From assembly GCF_049116555.1 (NCBI RefSeq), contig NZ_JAGDYT010000004.1:309013-373012 (forward strand): a DNA stretch of 64,000 nt. The letters are read 5' to 3'. Each line of letters starts with the position of its first letter. Position 1 is the stretch's first letter. The position numbers and the translations under genes were made by a program. Origin of the DNA: Maricaulis maris_C. GTDB lineage: Bacteria > Pseudomonadota > Alphaproteobacteria > Caulobacterales > Maricaulaceae. The notes below the pieces were generated by a model. That model had not been told where the DNA came from and did not search any database. It was given only the letters and a program-made list of their open reading frames with translations. Positions 1 through 8,807 of this stretch are shown here, one piece after another.

Positions 1-1
1 C

Positions 2-544
2 AAGATGGGCAAGACCGCCGAGGGTGCTGTCTGGCTGAATGATGATCTGAAGAGCCCGTACGAGTACTGGCAGTTCTGGCGCAATACAGAGGACGCCGAT
101 GTCGGGCGCTTCCTGCGTCTTTTCACCGATGTGGAGCTGGGCGAGATCGCCCGCCTTGAAGCCCTTGAGGGCGCCGAGATCAACCAGGCCAAAATCCGTC
201 TGGCCAATGAGGCTACCACCTTGCTGCATGGAGCCGAGGCTGCCCGAGCGGCCGAGCAGACCGCTCAACAGACCTTCGCCCTGGGTGGGGCAGGTGCAGC
301 CTTGCCAACGATCGCCTTCGACGGGCTGGAAACAGGTGAAGTGACACTGATGAGTCTCTTCATCGCCGCCGAGCTGGCAGCCTCGAATGGCGAGTTGCGG
401 CGCCATGTGAAAGCCGGGGCAGCCAAGGTCAACGACCAGCCGCTGACCGATCCCTACGCCAAGGCCAGCGCCGACGATCTGGTTGATGGGGCGATCAAGC
501 TGTCGATCGGCAAGAAGCGTCACGCCCTCGCCAAGCCCAGCTAA
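2..544 (+). CDS. tyrS: Tyrosyl-tRNA synthetase, C-terminal part (5' end outside window)
   Basis: Class I aminoacyl-tRNA synthetase that charges tRNA-Tyr in the cytoplasm. The window opens inside the gene: the reading frame is open from base 2 and the first residues, KMGKT, match the KMSKS-type ATP-binding loop of TyrRS (KFGKT in E. coli). The linker helices follow (SPYEYWQFWRN, then EINQAKIRLANEAT). The last 60 or so residues look like the S4-type tRNA-binding domain (ELRRHVKAGAAKVND). The Rossmann catalytic core with its HIGH motif lies upstream of the window. The TAA stop shares the four bases CTAA with the stop of the convergent AsmA-like gene. Identification is firm; only about the last 180 residues are visible. 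Confidence 0.95.
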   Translation, partial: KMGKTAEGAVWLNDDLKSPYEYWQFWRNTEDADVGRFLRLFTDVELGEIARLEALEGAEINQAKIRLANEATTLLHGAEAARAAEQTAQQTFALGGAGAALPTIAFDGLETGEVTLMSLFIAAELAASNGELRRHVKAGAAKVNDQPLTDPYAKASADDLVDGAIKLSIGKKRHALAKPS

Positions 545-3500
545 TTGTCGTTATCCGCCCCGGGTTCATCGACCGGTTCGAGATGTAGCTGCGGTTCGTT
601 CGCGACTGTTACCGGGGGGCCCGCTTCAGCCGGTTCCGGTCCGGGTATCACGGGCGCATTCTCCCGCTCGCGGGCGGCCCGTTCGGCGGCCGTGCCCTCG
701 AACATCCGGCGCAAAACGCCCGGCGCAAGGGCGGAGAGCGGATTGGCAAAGACGGTCAGGCTGTCGAAGGGCCCTTCGACCGAATAGGTAATCCCGATCA
801 CCCCTTCACCAGGGCGCGAGACCAGAACCTCACCGATCAATGGCACACCGCCAAACAGTGAGTTGATGACGTAGGACGGTGCCAGATTGCCGTCGATCGC
901 GGCAAGACTGCCGGCGAAATCGACTGTGCCGGAGGCGGTCACACCCAGGGCGCTGCCCCGAGCCCGGGCATCGCCAATCGTCAACAGACCTGATTCCCAG
1001 GCTATATCCGCATCGACCGCGTCGAAACTGATGCCCTCGCCATTCAACAAGGCGCCCAACCCCTGGAAGGACCCCGCGGCCAGGATGCGCGCCAGTACTG
1101 GCACCTGGACCAGCGTCAGGTCCCGAATCTCGACCCGGGCCGTCAACGGGCCCTGTATTCCCAGGGGCGGTGCGCTGCCGAGTACTGACACAAGCCCGCC
1201 CCGCGCATACCCTTCAATGCCAATAAGGGCGGACAAGCGCTCCAGAGACTGGGCTTCGATACGGAAGTCGCGCGGCCCGCCAGGCTCGGTCGCGCCGAAG
1301 GACGCCTGGAAGGGTCCGTCCGTCGCATTGCCGGATATCGAAACCGCCCGAATGCCGGCTTCCTCGCTGCGCCAGATCAGATTGAACTGATCGAGTACGC
1401 TGTTCTCCGACAGTATCAGACGTCCAACATCGACCTGGAGCGATAGCGGCAGCGTGATCCCGCCCTCGCCGCCCATCGAGGTGAGGTGCGGCACGATCGT
1501 GCTGATATCGGCATACTGGCCGGTCAGACTCATGCGGAGGGGTTCGCCAACCTCATCAGCCGGCCGGATCCGGCCGGCGATGTCCATCAGGTCCGCGACG
1601 AAGATGCGGTCGGCTTCAATCTCACGCAGGGCTCCGTTCGCGGCGATCCGGGCCGAGGCCTCAAGGGCCGCGCCCTCCGCCTCCAGCCGAATGGCGTCGA
1701 GATCGAAACCGCCATCATCGGCCTGGGTAAGACTGAGCGTGGCCCGACCGGGGGCGCCTGCTTCCTTCGTCCAGACACCACCCGGCGCCTCGATCAGAGC
1801 ATCGACCAGATCCGCCTCGATATCGACTGACCGGAATTCGAGACCATCTGAAACCGCTTCGGCCGCGATGCGGATCGACCCGTCCAGATAGCGACGCGCC
1901 GGCATGTTGAACCGGTCCAGCGTGCGGGCATTGATCGTCGCTTCCAGCCCGATCCGTGTCGAGGGTTCGGCATCAGGCAGGCCAAAGGTTTCGCGCCAAT
2001 TGATCTGAACCGGGGCATCGAAGAGCCGCGCTGTCCCCCGCGCCTCAAGGCCCTCCTGGCTGGCAGTAATGACAACATCACCATCGCTCAGCGCATAGTC
2101 GGTACCGGGTATATCGAGCGAGGCATCGGTAAAACGCCCCTCGATGAAGAAAGGTATGTCCTCGGGGTCGACGTCGGTAAGCATGGCGCGGCGGATTTCG
2201 AACCGCATCTCGCCCTGACCACCAACCAGCGTCGGATCGAGACCATAGTCGGAGACCAGAAAGAGCGGATCCTCATCGATCAATGCGAGCAGATCCGCCG
2301 CCTCACCGCGCGCAACGCCACCATACCCCGCTATGGCGCCCTTGGGGTTGAGGCGAGGCATGTCGACGAATCCCTCACTGAGGGCGATTTCGCCGATCAT
2401 CCCGCTTTCCATGGCAACTTCGAAGGCATTGCCATGCAGGACCGCCGAACCGCGCCCTTCGGTGATCGGCGTCATGGTCGAGATGTAGCGCACGTGAGCG
2501 TCTTCAAAATCGAAGCTGAGCCGCATGCGGTCATTGTCCATCCGCCCGGCCTCGATCGCGGCCGCGGGAAGATCCAGGTCGAACCGAGCATTGTAGAAGC
2601 GTCCGCCGAGAATGCCCTCGCTCACCCATTCGCGGGCGCCGTCCGCGAGTTCCACAGGCCAGTAGGCGAGTACGGTCTGCGGCTGGATGTCTCCGGCGAT
2701 CGGCCCGGCCAGCTGCAGGTTGGGCAACCAGCTGCCGTCTTCGCCTTGCTGCAGCTGGAGACCACCACTCAATTCGGCGCGAATGGTGTCGACGACGACA
2801 TCCAGTCGATCGAGGGTCAGGGCGAATTCGTCCAGGCGGACATCGCCCGACGCAGCCAGCAATTCCCACTGAGGCGCGCGCTCGAAGACCGGCCCCATAT
2901 CGATAAAGCCCTCGCCGATGGCGAGTTCAAACCGAGCCCGCGTCGGCAAGACTCCGTCATACCTCCCTATCTCTGTCAGGCGACCTTCGACCGAGGCCGC
3001 AAACAGGTCAGAACGGACACGCCCGCTATGCAGGGTCATCACCGCCTCAACCGGGTCGAAGCTGGCATAGAGATTGGCACCCTCGAAGGCGTGTGTCTGG
3101 CCATCCACAAGGATTTGACCGGGTCCCACATCCATCTGAACAGATGCCGTGCGAATGCCGCTGTCACGTGTCGCATCAACAACCAGGCTCAGATTTATCG
3201 GCGCATCCAGTGCCCGAAGAGAGCTGGCCGGGCCGCTATCCGGCAGAATTCCAGCAGGAGACAAGCCCTCGAACCGCGCTTCCAGAAGAAGGCTTTCGAG
3301 ATTGCTTCCGGCCCGCAGGCGCAGCGAGACAGGTGCAAATCCCGATGGTGTCGCCAGCCGACCCTCGATCTCCGCGAGGATGCGCGTATCGTCACGCTCG
3401 AAAACTACGCCCGCCGAATCGGCAAACCAGGCGAGGCCAACAACGTCATCAACCACACGGACTGCGGCATTGGAGACAATCACCCGCCGCAACCGTCCCA

Positions 3501-4029
3501 GCTGCGCGGGCGCAGCCGGACCTGACAGGATTTCGAACAGCGAGGCACTGTCATCACCGCCACGCTCCGGCAGGCGGGCGCTCGCCGCAACCCGCTCCAC
3601 GCCGCCCAGTCCCGCACCTACGGCACCATCAGCCCGTCGCACGATGGAGACGGATCCGCCATCAATTGTGAGCTCAACCGGTTCGACCCGGCCAAAAATG
3701 AGTGCGTCGACCGCCAGCCCCGCCTCGATTCGCGGCGCGCGGGTTACCACTTCCCCCGAGGCCTCTGCCACTGTCACATCGGTCGCCATCATGACAATGG
3801 CGCGGGCCGAGGGATCAAAGCGGGCTTCCAGCGTTCCCAGGGCCACGACCTCGCCCTCGAACGCCGACGCCAACATGGCCTGGGCATCCTCGCGCAGAAA
3901 ATCGAGCTCAACAGGCCCTGAGGATAGGCGCCAGAGGACGAATCCGATCGCAAAAATGGACAGCGCCAGCAAGGCCGCGACGGCCTCTAGCAGGTAGATC
4001 AACGTCCATTTGACGGATTTGCGCAGCAT
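541..4029 (-). CDS. AsmA/YhdP-like inner-membrane-anchored protein (DUF3971 / AsmA-like C-terminal type)
   Basis: Very large (1162 residues) envelope protein. One N-terminal membrane anchor (about residues 9-33, rich in L/A/I/F) is followed by more than 1000 residues of beta-rich, low-cysteine sequence typical of the periplasmic bridge-like AsmA/YhdP/TamB superfamily. The middle resembles DUF3971 and the end an AsmA-like C-terminal domain (a glycine-rich stretch near LSALAPGVLRRMFEG). The tail is Pro/Glu-rich and disordered. Known members of this superfamily support phospholipid transfer between inner and outer membrane; that role here is inference from family. The gene is transcribed away from bcp and its stop overlaps that of tyrS. 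It could equally be annotated YhdP-family or DUF3971 protein. Confidence 0.8.
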   Translation of the reverse strand: MLRKSVKWTLIYLLEAVAALLALSIFAIGFVLWRLSSGPVELDFLREDAQAMLASAFEGEVVALGTLEARFDPSARAIVMMATDVTVAEASGEVVTRAPRIEAGLAVDALIFGRVEPVELTIDGGSVSIVRRADGAVGAGLGGVERVAASARLPERGGDDSASLFEILSGPAAPAQLGRLRRVIVSNAAVRVVDDVVGLAWFADSAGVVFERDDTRILAEIEGRLATPSGFAPVSLRLRAGSNLESLLLEARFEGLSPAGILPDSGPASSLRALDAPINLSLVVDATRDSGIRTASVQMDVGPGQILVDGQTHAFEGANLYASFDPVEAVMTLHSGRVRSDLFAASVEGRLTEIGRYDGVLPTRARFELAIGEGFIDMGPVFERAPQWELLAASGDVRLDEFALTLDRLDVVVDTIRAELSGGLQLQQGEDGSWLPNLQLAGPIAGDIQPQTVLAYWPVELADGAREWVSEGILGGRFYNARFDLDLPAAAIEAGRMDNDRMRLSFDFEDAHVRYISTMTPITEGRGSAVLHGNAFEVAMESGMIGEIALSEGFVDMPRLNPKGAIAGYGGVARGEAADLLALIDEDPLFLVSDYGLDPTLVGGQGEMRFEIRRAMLTDVDPEDIPFFIEGRFTDASLDIPGTDYALSDGDVVITASQEGLEARGTARLFDAPVQINWRETFGLPDAEPSTRIGLEATINARTLDRFNMPARRYLDGSIRIAAEAVSDGLEFRSVDIEADLVDALIEAPGGVWTKEAGAPGRATLSLTQADDGGFDLDAIRLEAEGAALEASARIAANGALREIEADRIFVADLMDIAGRIRPADEVGEPLRMSLTGQYADISTIVPHLTSMGGEGGITLPLSLQVDVGRLILSENSVLDQFNLIWRSEEAGIRAVSISGNATDGPFQASFGATEPGGPRDFRIEAQSLERLSALIGIEGYARGGLVSVLGSAPPLGIQGPLTARVEIRDLTLVQVPVLARILAAGSFQGLGALLNGEGISFDAVDADIAWESGLLTIGDARARGSALGVTASGTVDFAGSLAAIDGNLAPSYVINSLFGGVPLIGEVLVSRPGEGVIGITYSVEGPFDSLTVFANPLSALAPGVLRRMFEGTAAERAARERENAPVIPGPEPAEAGPPVTVANEPQLHLEPVDEPGADNDN

Positions 4030-4132
4030 TCAGACCGGCCTTCCCGCAGTCCGAGCACTGGACGTGACGGCCCGGAGACGCACATTACACGCCGAGACCG
4101 GCCTTGCAGTCGAAACCAGACGGGGAAATGAC

Positions 4133-4603
4133 ATGAGTGAACTCAAAACCGGCGACCTTGCTCCGACTTTCAAACTGCCCGCCGACGGCGGAGAGACTAT
4201 CGATCTGGCCGAGCTGCGCGGTCAGATCGTCGTGCTTTACATGTACCCCAAGGACAATACACCGGGTTGCACCACTGAGGCCCTCGATTTTACCGCTGCG
4301 GCAGACGCCTTTTCCGATGCCGGCGCCATTGTTATCGGCCTGTCCAAGGATAGCGTCAAAAAGCATGACAATTTCAAGGCCAAACATGGGTTGCAGGTGC
4401 GTCTCGCCTCCGACGAGGACAACGCCGTCATCGAAGCCTACGGGTCCTGGGTACTCAAGAAGCTCTATGGCCGCGAATATATGGGCATTGATCGCTCGAC
4501 TTTCGTGATCGATCGTGACGGCCGCCTCGCTCGCATCTGGCACAAGGTGAGAGTGAAAGGCCATGTCGACGAGGTCCTCGAGGCCGTGCGCGCTCTTGGC
4601 TGA
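4133..4603 (+). CDS. bcp: Thioredoxin-dependent thiol peroxidase, Bcp/PrxQ family
   Basis: Cytoplasmic peroxiredoxin that reduces peroxides and alkyl hydroperoxides; 156 residues, normal for the family. The active-site motif PxxxTxxC is present as PKDNTPGC with the peroxidatic cysteine at about residue 46, and the conserved active-site arginine lies in RSTFVIDRDG. I chose the ATG at 4133 (MSELKTGDLAP) because the family begins here; an in-frame extension to 4010 has no family character. Oddity: the position five residues after the peroxidatic cysteine, where E. coli Bcp has its resolving cysteine, is leucine, and the protein contains no other cysteine, so it would have to work as a 1-Cys enzyme with an external thiol. 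The gene overlaps the DUF455 gene downstream. Confidence 0.95.
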   Translation: MSELKTGDLAPTFKLPADGGETIDLAELRGQIVVLYMYPKDNTPGCTTEALDFTAAADAFSDAGAIVIGLSKDSVKKHDNFKAKHGLQVRLASDEDNAVIEAYGSWVLKKLYGREYMGIDRSTFVIDRDGRLARIWHKVRVKGHVDEVLEAVRALG

Positions 4604-5411
4604 CACCAACGATATCACCGCTCTGGCCCGCAGCGTCCTGGCGACCGGCGATCCGGTGGCCAAGACCGAGCGGGCCCATGAGGTTGCGCAGCACTGGCGC
4701 GCGGGTGAGAGCGCTGTGCCGGAAACGGCGCCCGCGCCAGATGATCAGCCCGCGCGGCCGGCTCACCCGGTTCTGGTCGCGCCGGGCGATGTGCCACGGC
4801 GTCGACTGAACACGGTTCCTGGTCGGATCGCCTTGCTGCATGCGGTCGCCCATATCGAGTTCAACGCCATCGACCTGGCCTTCGACATGGTGGCTCGCTT
4901 TGCCTGCGACATGGCGCTGGCGCCGGACGCCCGGCAATCCTTCATTGATGACTGGATCAGCGTCGGCGATGACGAGGCCCGCCATTTTCGCCTGATCACG
5001 GACAGGCTCGCCGAGCTTGATGCACGCTATGGCGATCTGCCCGCCCATAGTGGCCTGTGGGACGCAGCCATGGCGACCCGCGATTCGCTACCGGCCCGCC
5101 TCGCCGTCGCCCCACTTGTGCTGGAAGCGCGCGGGCTTGATGTGACACCCGGCATGATCAACCGGCTGGTCTCTGCCGGAGACACCATCAGTGCCGATTG
5201 TCTTCGCGTCATCTATGCAGAAGAAGTCGGCCATGTGGCTGCCGGCGCACGCTGGTTCAGGCATGTCGCCGCCCGCGCCGGACGCGATCCGGCCGACTGG
5301 TTCAAAACCCTTGTGCGACATCACTTCAGTAGCGGTCTGAAACCACCCTTCAATGCAGAAGCACGACTGCGGGCTGACTTGCCCCCGGAATTTTACCAAG
5401 ACCTAACCTAG
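4563..5411 (+). CDS. DUF455 ferritin-like domain protein
   Basis: Protein of up to 282 residues of the DUF455 family, a ferritin-like four-helix fold related to di-iron carboxylate proteins. Possible metal ligands occur in the expected helical spacing: AHIEFNAID (about residue 97), GDDEARHF (about 138), an EARG segment, and YAEEVGHVAAG (about 219). The precise function of this family is unknown to me. The ATG at 4563 overlaps bcp by 41 bases; a TTG at 4596, overlapping by 8 bases, begins nearer the conserved region and may be the true start. The tight overlap suggests co-transcription with bcp, and an oxidative-stress or iron link would fit but is inference. Confidence 0.85.
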   Translation: MSTRSSRPCALLADTNDITALARSVLATGDPVAKTERAHEVAQHWRAGESAVPETAPAPDDQPARPAHPVLVAPGDVPRRRLNTVPGRIALLHAVAHIEFNAIDLAFDMVARFACDMALAPDARQSFIDDWISVGDDEARHFRLITDRLAELDARYGDLPAHSGLWDAAMATRDSLPARLAVAPLVLEARGLDVTPGMINRLVSAGDTISADCLRVIYAEEVGHVAAGARWFRHVAARAGRDPADWFKTLVRHHFSSGLKPPFNAEARLRADLPPEFYQDLT

Positions 5412-5512
5412 TCCGGCGCATCTCTTGCATCGCACTTGTTGATATTGGCCCCGGTTTTGTGTCACATGCTCGGCTTGGGGCTCGGGGCAATCGGAACAAA
5501 GCGGCGTACTGC

Positions 5513-6754
5513 ATGTTCACTAGAGTTAAAGAAGCTGTTTGGGGAACGGCTCAGCGTTGGTTTCCGGACCGACAGATCTACCATCGCTCCGATGGGCAGG
5601 TCCGCTATTTTGCGATCTCCACAACCATACAGATTTCCGCACTTCTGAGTGCGTCAGTACTGGCTGGCTGGCTTTGTTTCTCGACCGTTTCGGTAGCCTT
5701 CCATGGCCAGGCGATGGCGGCGAAGGAAGACGAGATTGAGCGAGAGCGCCTCGAGTCGCACCGCCTCGTCGCCGAAGCACGCGCCACCGAGGCGACCGCC
5801 ATATCGCTGATGGAATCGCGAATGGAGGAGTTTGACCGGACCGCCTACGAATTCCAGATGCGCCACGAGACCCTGCGTCAGCTCGTCGAGTTTGCCGAGC
5901 AATTGACCGGTCAGGAAATGGAACCCTCGCCGGCGCTCGCCGATGGACGGGTGCTGATGGCCGCGACCCCCGCCGACCCGACACCGCGTGAAGCCCGCGA
6001 CCCGCTGGTCGCTATCGCCGCGACCGCGTCAGGTGAGCCGGAGGACCAGATCACCTTCCTCATGGGAGAACAGGACAGTGTCCTGGCCCAGGCAGAGGAC
6101 GCGACCGAAGCGCGGCTGCAAAACTTGCGCGCGGTCCTGCGTCTCACCGGGCTGAACCTGGAAGATGTGATCGCGGACAATCGTGACACCACCGAAACGG
6201 GCGGCCCGTTCATTCCGATAACCGAGTCCGGCGCCTTCGCCTCGTCCTCGGTCAATATCGACCAGGCCTTCTCCAGCCGCATCGCCCGCATCGCGTCGCG
6301 TTTGCTGGAAGTTGAAGAGTTGGAAGACTTCGTCGAAGCGGGCCCGTTGGGCGAGCCGGTTGGCGACACTTATCGTCAAACCAGTGATTTCGGCGTGCGC
6401 ATTGATCCGTTCAACGGCCGGCCGACTTCGCATCGCGGAATGGATTTCGCCGCCTACCGTCGCGCCCCGATCGAAGCGACAGGTCCGGGACGGGTCATTT
6501 ACGCCGGCTGGCGGGGCGGCTATGGTCGCACGGTGGAGATTGATCATGGCTACGGCTTCGTGACGCGCTATGGGCATCTTCATGAAATCGACGTGCGGCG
6601 TGGTGATACAGTCGAACGCGGTCAGCGTATCGGGGGGATGGGGTCCACGGGACGCAGTACGGCCACGCACCTGCACTATGAAATCTGGTATAACGGATCG
6701 GCTATCGATCCTGAGCGTTTATTGAGAGCTGGCCAATATGTTCAACAAGGGTAA
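5513..6754 (+). CDS. M23-family peptidoglycan endopeptidase, membrane anchored (LmdC-like)
   Basis: Predicted type II membrane protein of 413 residues: a basic cytoplasmic N-terminus of about 35 residues, a transmembrane helix (about 38-62), a charged coiled coil (about 68-130), a variable linker, and a C-terminal M23 (LytM) domain. All zinc-site motifs are intact: HRGMD (His about 307, Asp 311), TRYGHLH (His about 355) and THLHYEIW (His about 386 and 388), so it should be an active peptidoglycan D,D-endopeptidase. I start it at the ATG at 5513; a GTG at 5459 would add 18 residues. Its 3' end overlaps the bactofilin start by 17 bases. M23 proteins next to bactofilins shape cells in several bacteria (LmdC-BacA in Hyphomonas, Csd1-CcmA in Helicobacter); a like role here is inference. 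Confidence 0.9.
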   Translation: MFTRVKEAVWGTAQRWFPDRQIYHRSDGQVRYFAISTTIQISALLSASVLAGWLCFSTVSVAFHGQAMAAKEDEIERERLESHRLVAEARATEATAISLMESRMEEFDRTAYEFQMRHETLRQLVEFAEQLTGQEMEPSPALADGRVLMAATPADPTPREARDPLVAIAATASGEPEDQITFLMGEQDSVLAQAEDATEARLQNLRAVLRLTGLNLEDVIADNRDTTETGGPFIPITESGAFASSSVNIDQAFSSRIARIASRLLEVEELEDFVEAGPLGEPVGDTYRQTSDFGVRIDPFNGRPTSHRGMDFAAYRRAPIEATGPGRVIYAGWRGGYGRTVEIDHGYGFVTRYGHLHEIDVRRGDTVERGQRIGGMGSTGRSTATHLHYEIWYNGSAIDPERLLRAGQYVQQG

Positions 6755-7295
6755 CAAAGACTCTTCGTCTCCCGACACCGGTGCGTTCAGCGCCGCCCCG
6801 AAAAGGACCGCCATGAAATCGAAAGCCCCCTCCATTCTTTCCGGTGACCTCGTTCTGACCGGTACGATCGTTTCCGACGGTGAAATCCAGCTGGATGGCA
6901 CGGTTGAGGGCGATGTGCGTGCGGGCTCGCTGATTATTGGCGAAGACGCCACCGTATCCGGCGAAGTCCAGGCAGAGACCGTGGTCATTCGTGGTCGTGT
7001 GACCGGCAGCGTTCGCGCTCGCCAGGTTCAACTCGCTTCAACGGCCCGTATCGAGGGCGATATCGTCCACGCCGCCCTGTCGGTGGAAAGTGGCGCCTTC
7101 TTCGATGGTCATTGCCGTCACTCGTCCGACCCGCTCAAGGATGGCGGTTCATCGAGCAAGCCGGCCGCCGCGAAGGATAACGGTGCCAAGTCCGAGCCGT
7201 CCGCGAAGGCCGACAGCAAACCCCCGGCCCCGGCCAAGGGCCAGGACCCGCTGGGTTCGCTTGAGCCGCCGGTCGCGAGCAAGTCAGGCTTCTAG
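6738..7295 (+). CDS. bacA: Bactofilin (polymer-forming cytoskeletal protein)
   Basis: 185-residue bactofilin. The central beta-helix domain (about residues 36-125) shows the repetitive turn pattern of the family: GTIVSDGEIQLDGTVEGDV, then GSLIIGEDATVSGEV, then ETVVIRGRVTGSVRA. It is flanked by a short disordered N-terminus and a Ser/Lys/Pro-rich C-terminal tail. Bactofilins self-assemble without nucleotide into membrane-associated filaments that recruit cell-wall enzymes to sites such as stalk or bud bases. The start codon lies inside the end of the M23 peptidase gene, which implies translational coupling and a shared pathway. A strong intrinsic terminator follows 25 bases after the stop. The symbol follows usage in stalked alphaproteobacteria; which paralogue this is cannot be settled from one window. 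Confidence 0.93.
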   Translation: MFNKGNKDSSSPDTGAFSAAPKRTAMKSKAPSILSGDLVLTGTIVSDGEIQLDGTVEGDVRAGSLIIGEDATVSGEVQAETVVIRGRVTGSVRARQVQLASTARIEGDIVHAALSVESGAFFDGHCRHSSDPLKDGGSSSKPAAAKDNGAKSEPSAKADSKPPAPAKGQDPLGSLEPPVASKSGF

Positions 7296-7320
7296 TCGAC
7301 TGCGACATCAATCAGGAAAA

Positions 7321-7350
7321 CCGGCGCTCCAGTCGAGCGTCGGTTTTTTT
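7321..7350 (+). terminator. Intrinsic terminator of the M23-bactofilin operon
   Basis: Nine-base stem CCGGCGCTC / GAGCGTCGG (one G-U pair) with loop CAGTC, followed at once by seven T. It begins 25 bases after the bactofilin stop codon. Confidence 0.92.
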
Positions 7351-7463
7351 GTGCCCGAAGCTCGCCGATAGCTCGCTCCGCAAACGCCCACTCTCAACAA
7401 TCTGATATCATTCCGGATTCCCGGCCCAACCAAACCTTGTTGGGCGGCACGTTGAGCTTTGAC

Positions 7464-7490
7464 AGACTGGTTTGTAATTTAAACTTGTCT
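7464..7490. promoter_or_regulatory. Interrupted dyad upstream of acyltransferase gene (possible operator)
   Basis: AGAC-N2-GTTT, seven bases, then AAAC-N2-GTCT: both half-sites are mirrored exactly across an AT-rich centre. It lies about 38 bases before the chosen start codon, directly after a TTGACA hexamer at 7459-7464. No well-spaced -10 box accompanies that hexamer, so a promoter is not proven. A second small inverted repeat (GCCCAAC / GTTGGGC, 7424-7445) lies just upstream. Confidence 0.3.
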
Positions 7491-7527
7491 ATGCTAAATG
7501 ATCGGCAACACCCGAATGGAGCCCTTC

Positions 7528-8745
7528 ATGTCCCTTCCACAATCACCTCGAATCCATGCGCTTGATGCGGTCCGCGCCTCAGCCCTTTTCCTCGGCGTCG
7601 TCCTGCACGCATCAATGTCTTTCATCCCCGGAATACCGATCTGGATCGTCCAGGACAGCCAAGCGAGCGCCGGCTTCAGCCTTGGCTTCTTCGTCCCCCA
7701 TATCTTTCGGATGGTGCTGTTCTTCATGATCGCCGGATATTTCGCGCGCATGGCGCTTGGCAGGCGCGGCGTACTCGGGCTCGCGCTCGACCGAGCCAAA
7801 CGCATCGCCCTGCCTCTGGTCACGTTATGGATGCCGATCTTTGCCTTGATTGTTACCGTGGCCATCTGGGGTGCGATCAAGGCCAATGGAGGCGAAGCGC
7901 CGCAGCAGGAAACTCCCCCCCTGACCGCGCAGAACTTCCCGCTGACCCATTTGTGGTTCCTCTACCTGCTGGTGATCTTCTACGCCGTCAGCCTGCCCCT
8001 CGCCGCACTGGTCCGGCTCGTGGACCGGTCGGACAGAACCGGCCGTCTGATGGATGCGGTGACCGGCCTTCTGGCCCGAACCCCGCTGGGCACATTGTTG
8101 CTGGCAGCGCCCATCGCGGCCTGGTTTGTGACAACACCGATGTGGATGAGCTGGTTTGGCATTCCAACGCCAGATACCGGCCTCATCCCCAATACCGGAG
8201 CCCTGATCGCCTATGGCACCGCGTTCGCGGTCGGCTGGGCCGCCCATCGCTGCAGCGACCTGGTTCTAACGGCATGGAAACGCGCCTGGCATGTCAACCT
8301 CGTGATCGCTGCCGGCCTAACGATCTGGCTCGTCATGGAGCTTGGTGTGACGCCAAACTTCATGCCGGTCGCAGCCGGGCTCGACCGTTTGCCGGTTGCC
8401 GCCGCCTATACACTGGCGATCTGGACCTGGACCTTCGGTTTGACCGGGGCGGCTCTCATGGTCTTCACGCGCGAGAACAGGATCTGGCGCTATCTCGCGG
8501 ATTCCTCCTACTGGGTCTATCTCCTGCACCTGCCGCTGGTGATGGCCTTCCAGGTCGCCCTGTCAGATGTCGCCCTGCCCGGCGCAATCAAGCTCGCAAT
8601 CGTGCTGGCCGCCAGCTTTGCCATCCTGCTCGGCAGCTATCACCTCATCGTCCGCAATACCTGGATTGGGGGCTGGCTGAACGGGCGGCGACTGGGCAAA
8701 ACCGATCAGGGCACGCCCGGTTTAACGACTGATACGCCCGGATGA
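7528..8745 (+). CDS. Acyltransferase family 3 integral membrane protein (OpgC/OafA-like)
   Basis: About 405-residue polytopic membrane protein of the acyltransferase-3 family, which moves acyl groups onto extracytoplasmic sugars or glucans. The hallmark N-terminal motif is present (RIHALDAVRASALFLGVVLH; R, D and the first-helix H conserved), followed by roughly ten hydrophobic helices and a late WVYLLHLP segment typical of the family. I prefer the ATG at 7528, preceded by a GGAG at suitable distance, over the ATG at 7498. The substrate is not predictable; glucan modification (OpgC-like) is one possibility. The stop overlaps an ATG at 8742, but I judge the next gene to start at 8808. Confidence 0.85.
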   Translation: MSLPQSPRIHALDAVRASALFLGVVLHASMSFIPGIPIWIVQDSQASAGFSLGFFVPHIFRMVLFFMIAGYFARMALGRRGVLGLALDRAKRIALPLVTLWMPIFALIVTVAIWGAIKANGGEAPQQETPPLTAQNFPLTHLWFLYLLVIFYAVSLPLAALVRLVDRSDRTGRLMDAVTGLLARTPLGTLLLAAPIAAWFVTTPMWMSWFGIPTPDTGLIPNTGALIAYGTAFAVGWAAHRCSDLVLTAWKRAWHVNLVIAAGLTIWLVMELGVTPNFMPVAAGLDRLPVAAAYTLAIWTWTFGLTGAALMVFTRENRIWRYLADSSYWVYLLHLPLVMAFQVALSDVALPGAIKLAIVLAASFAILLGSYHLIVRNTWIGGWLNGRRLGKTDQGTPGLTTDTPG

Positions 8746-8807
8746 ATCAAGGCATAATGCCGGTGCGCCCCTCCCGGGGCGCGCCGGACCTTATCCGAGG
8801 ACACTCC

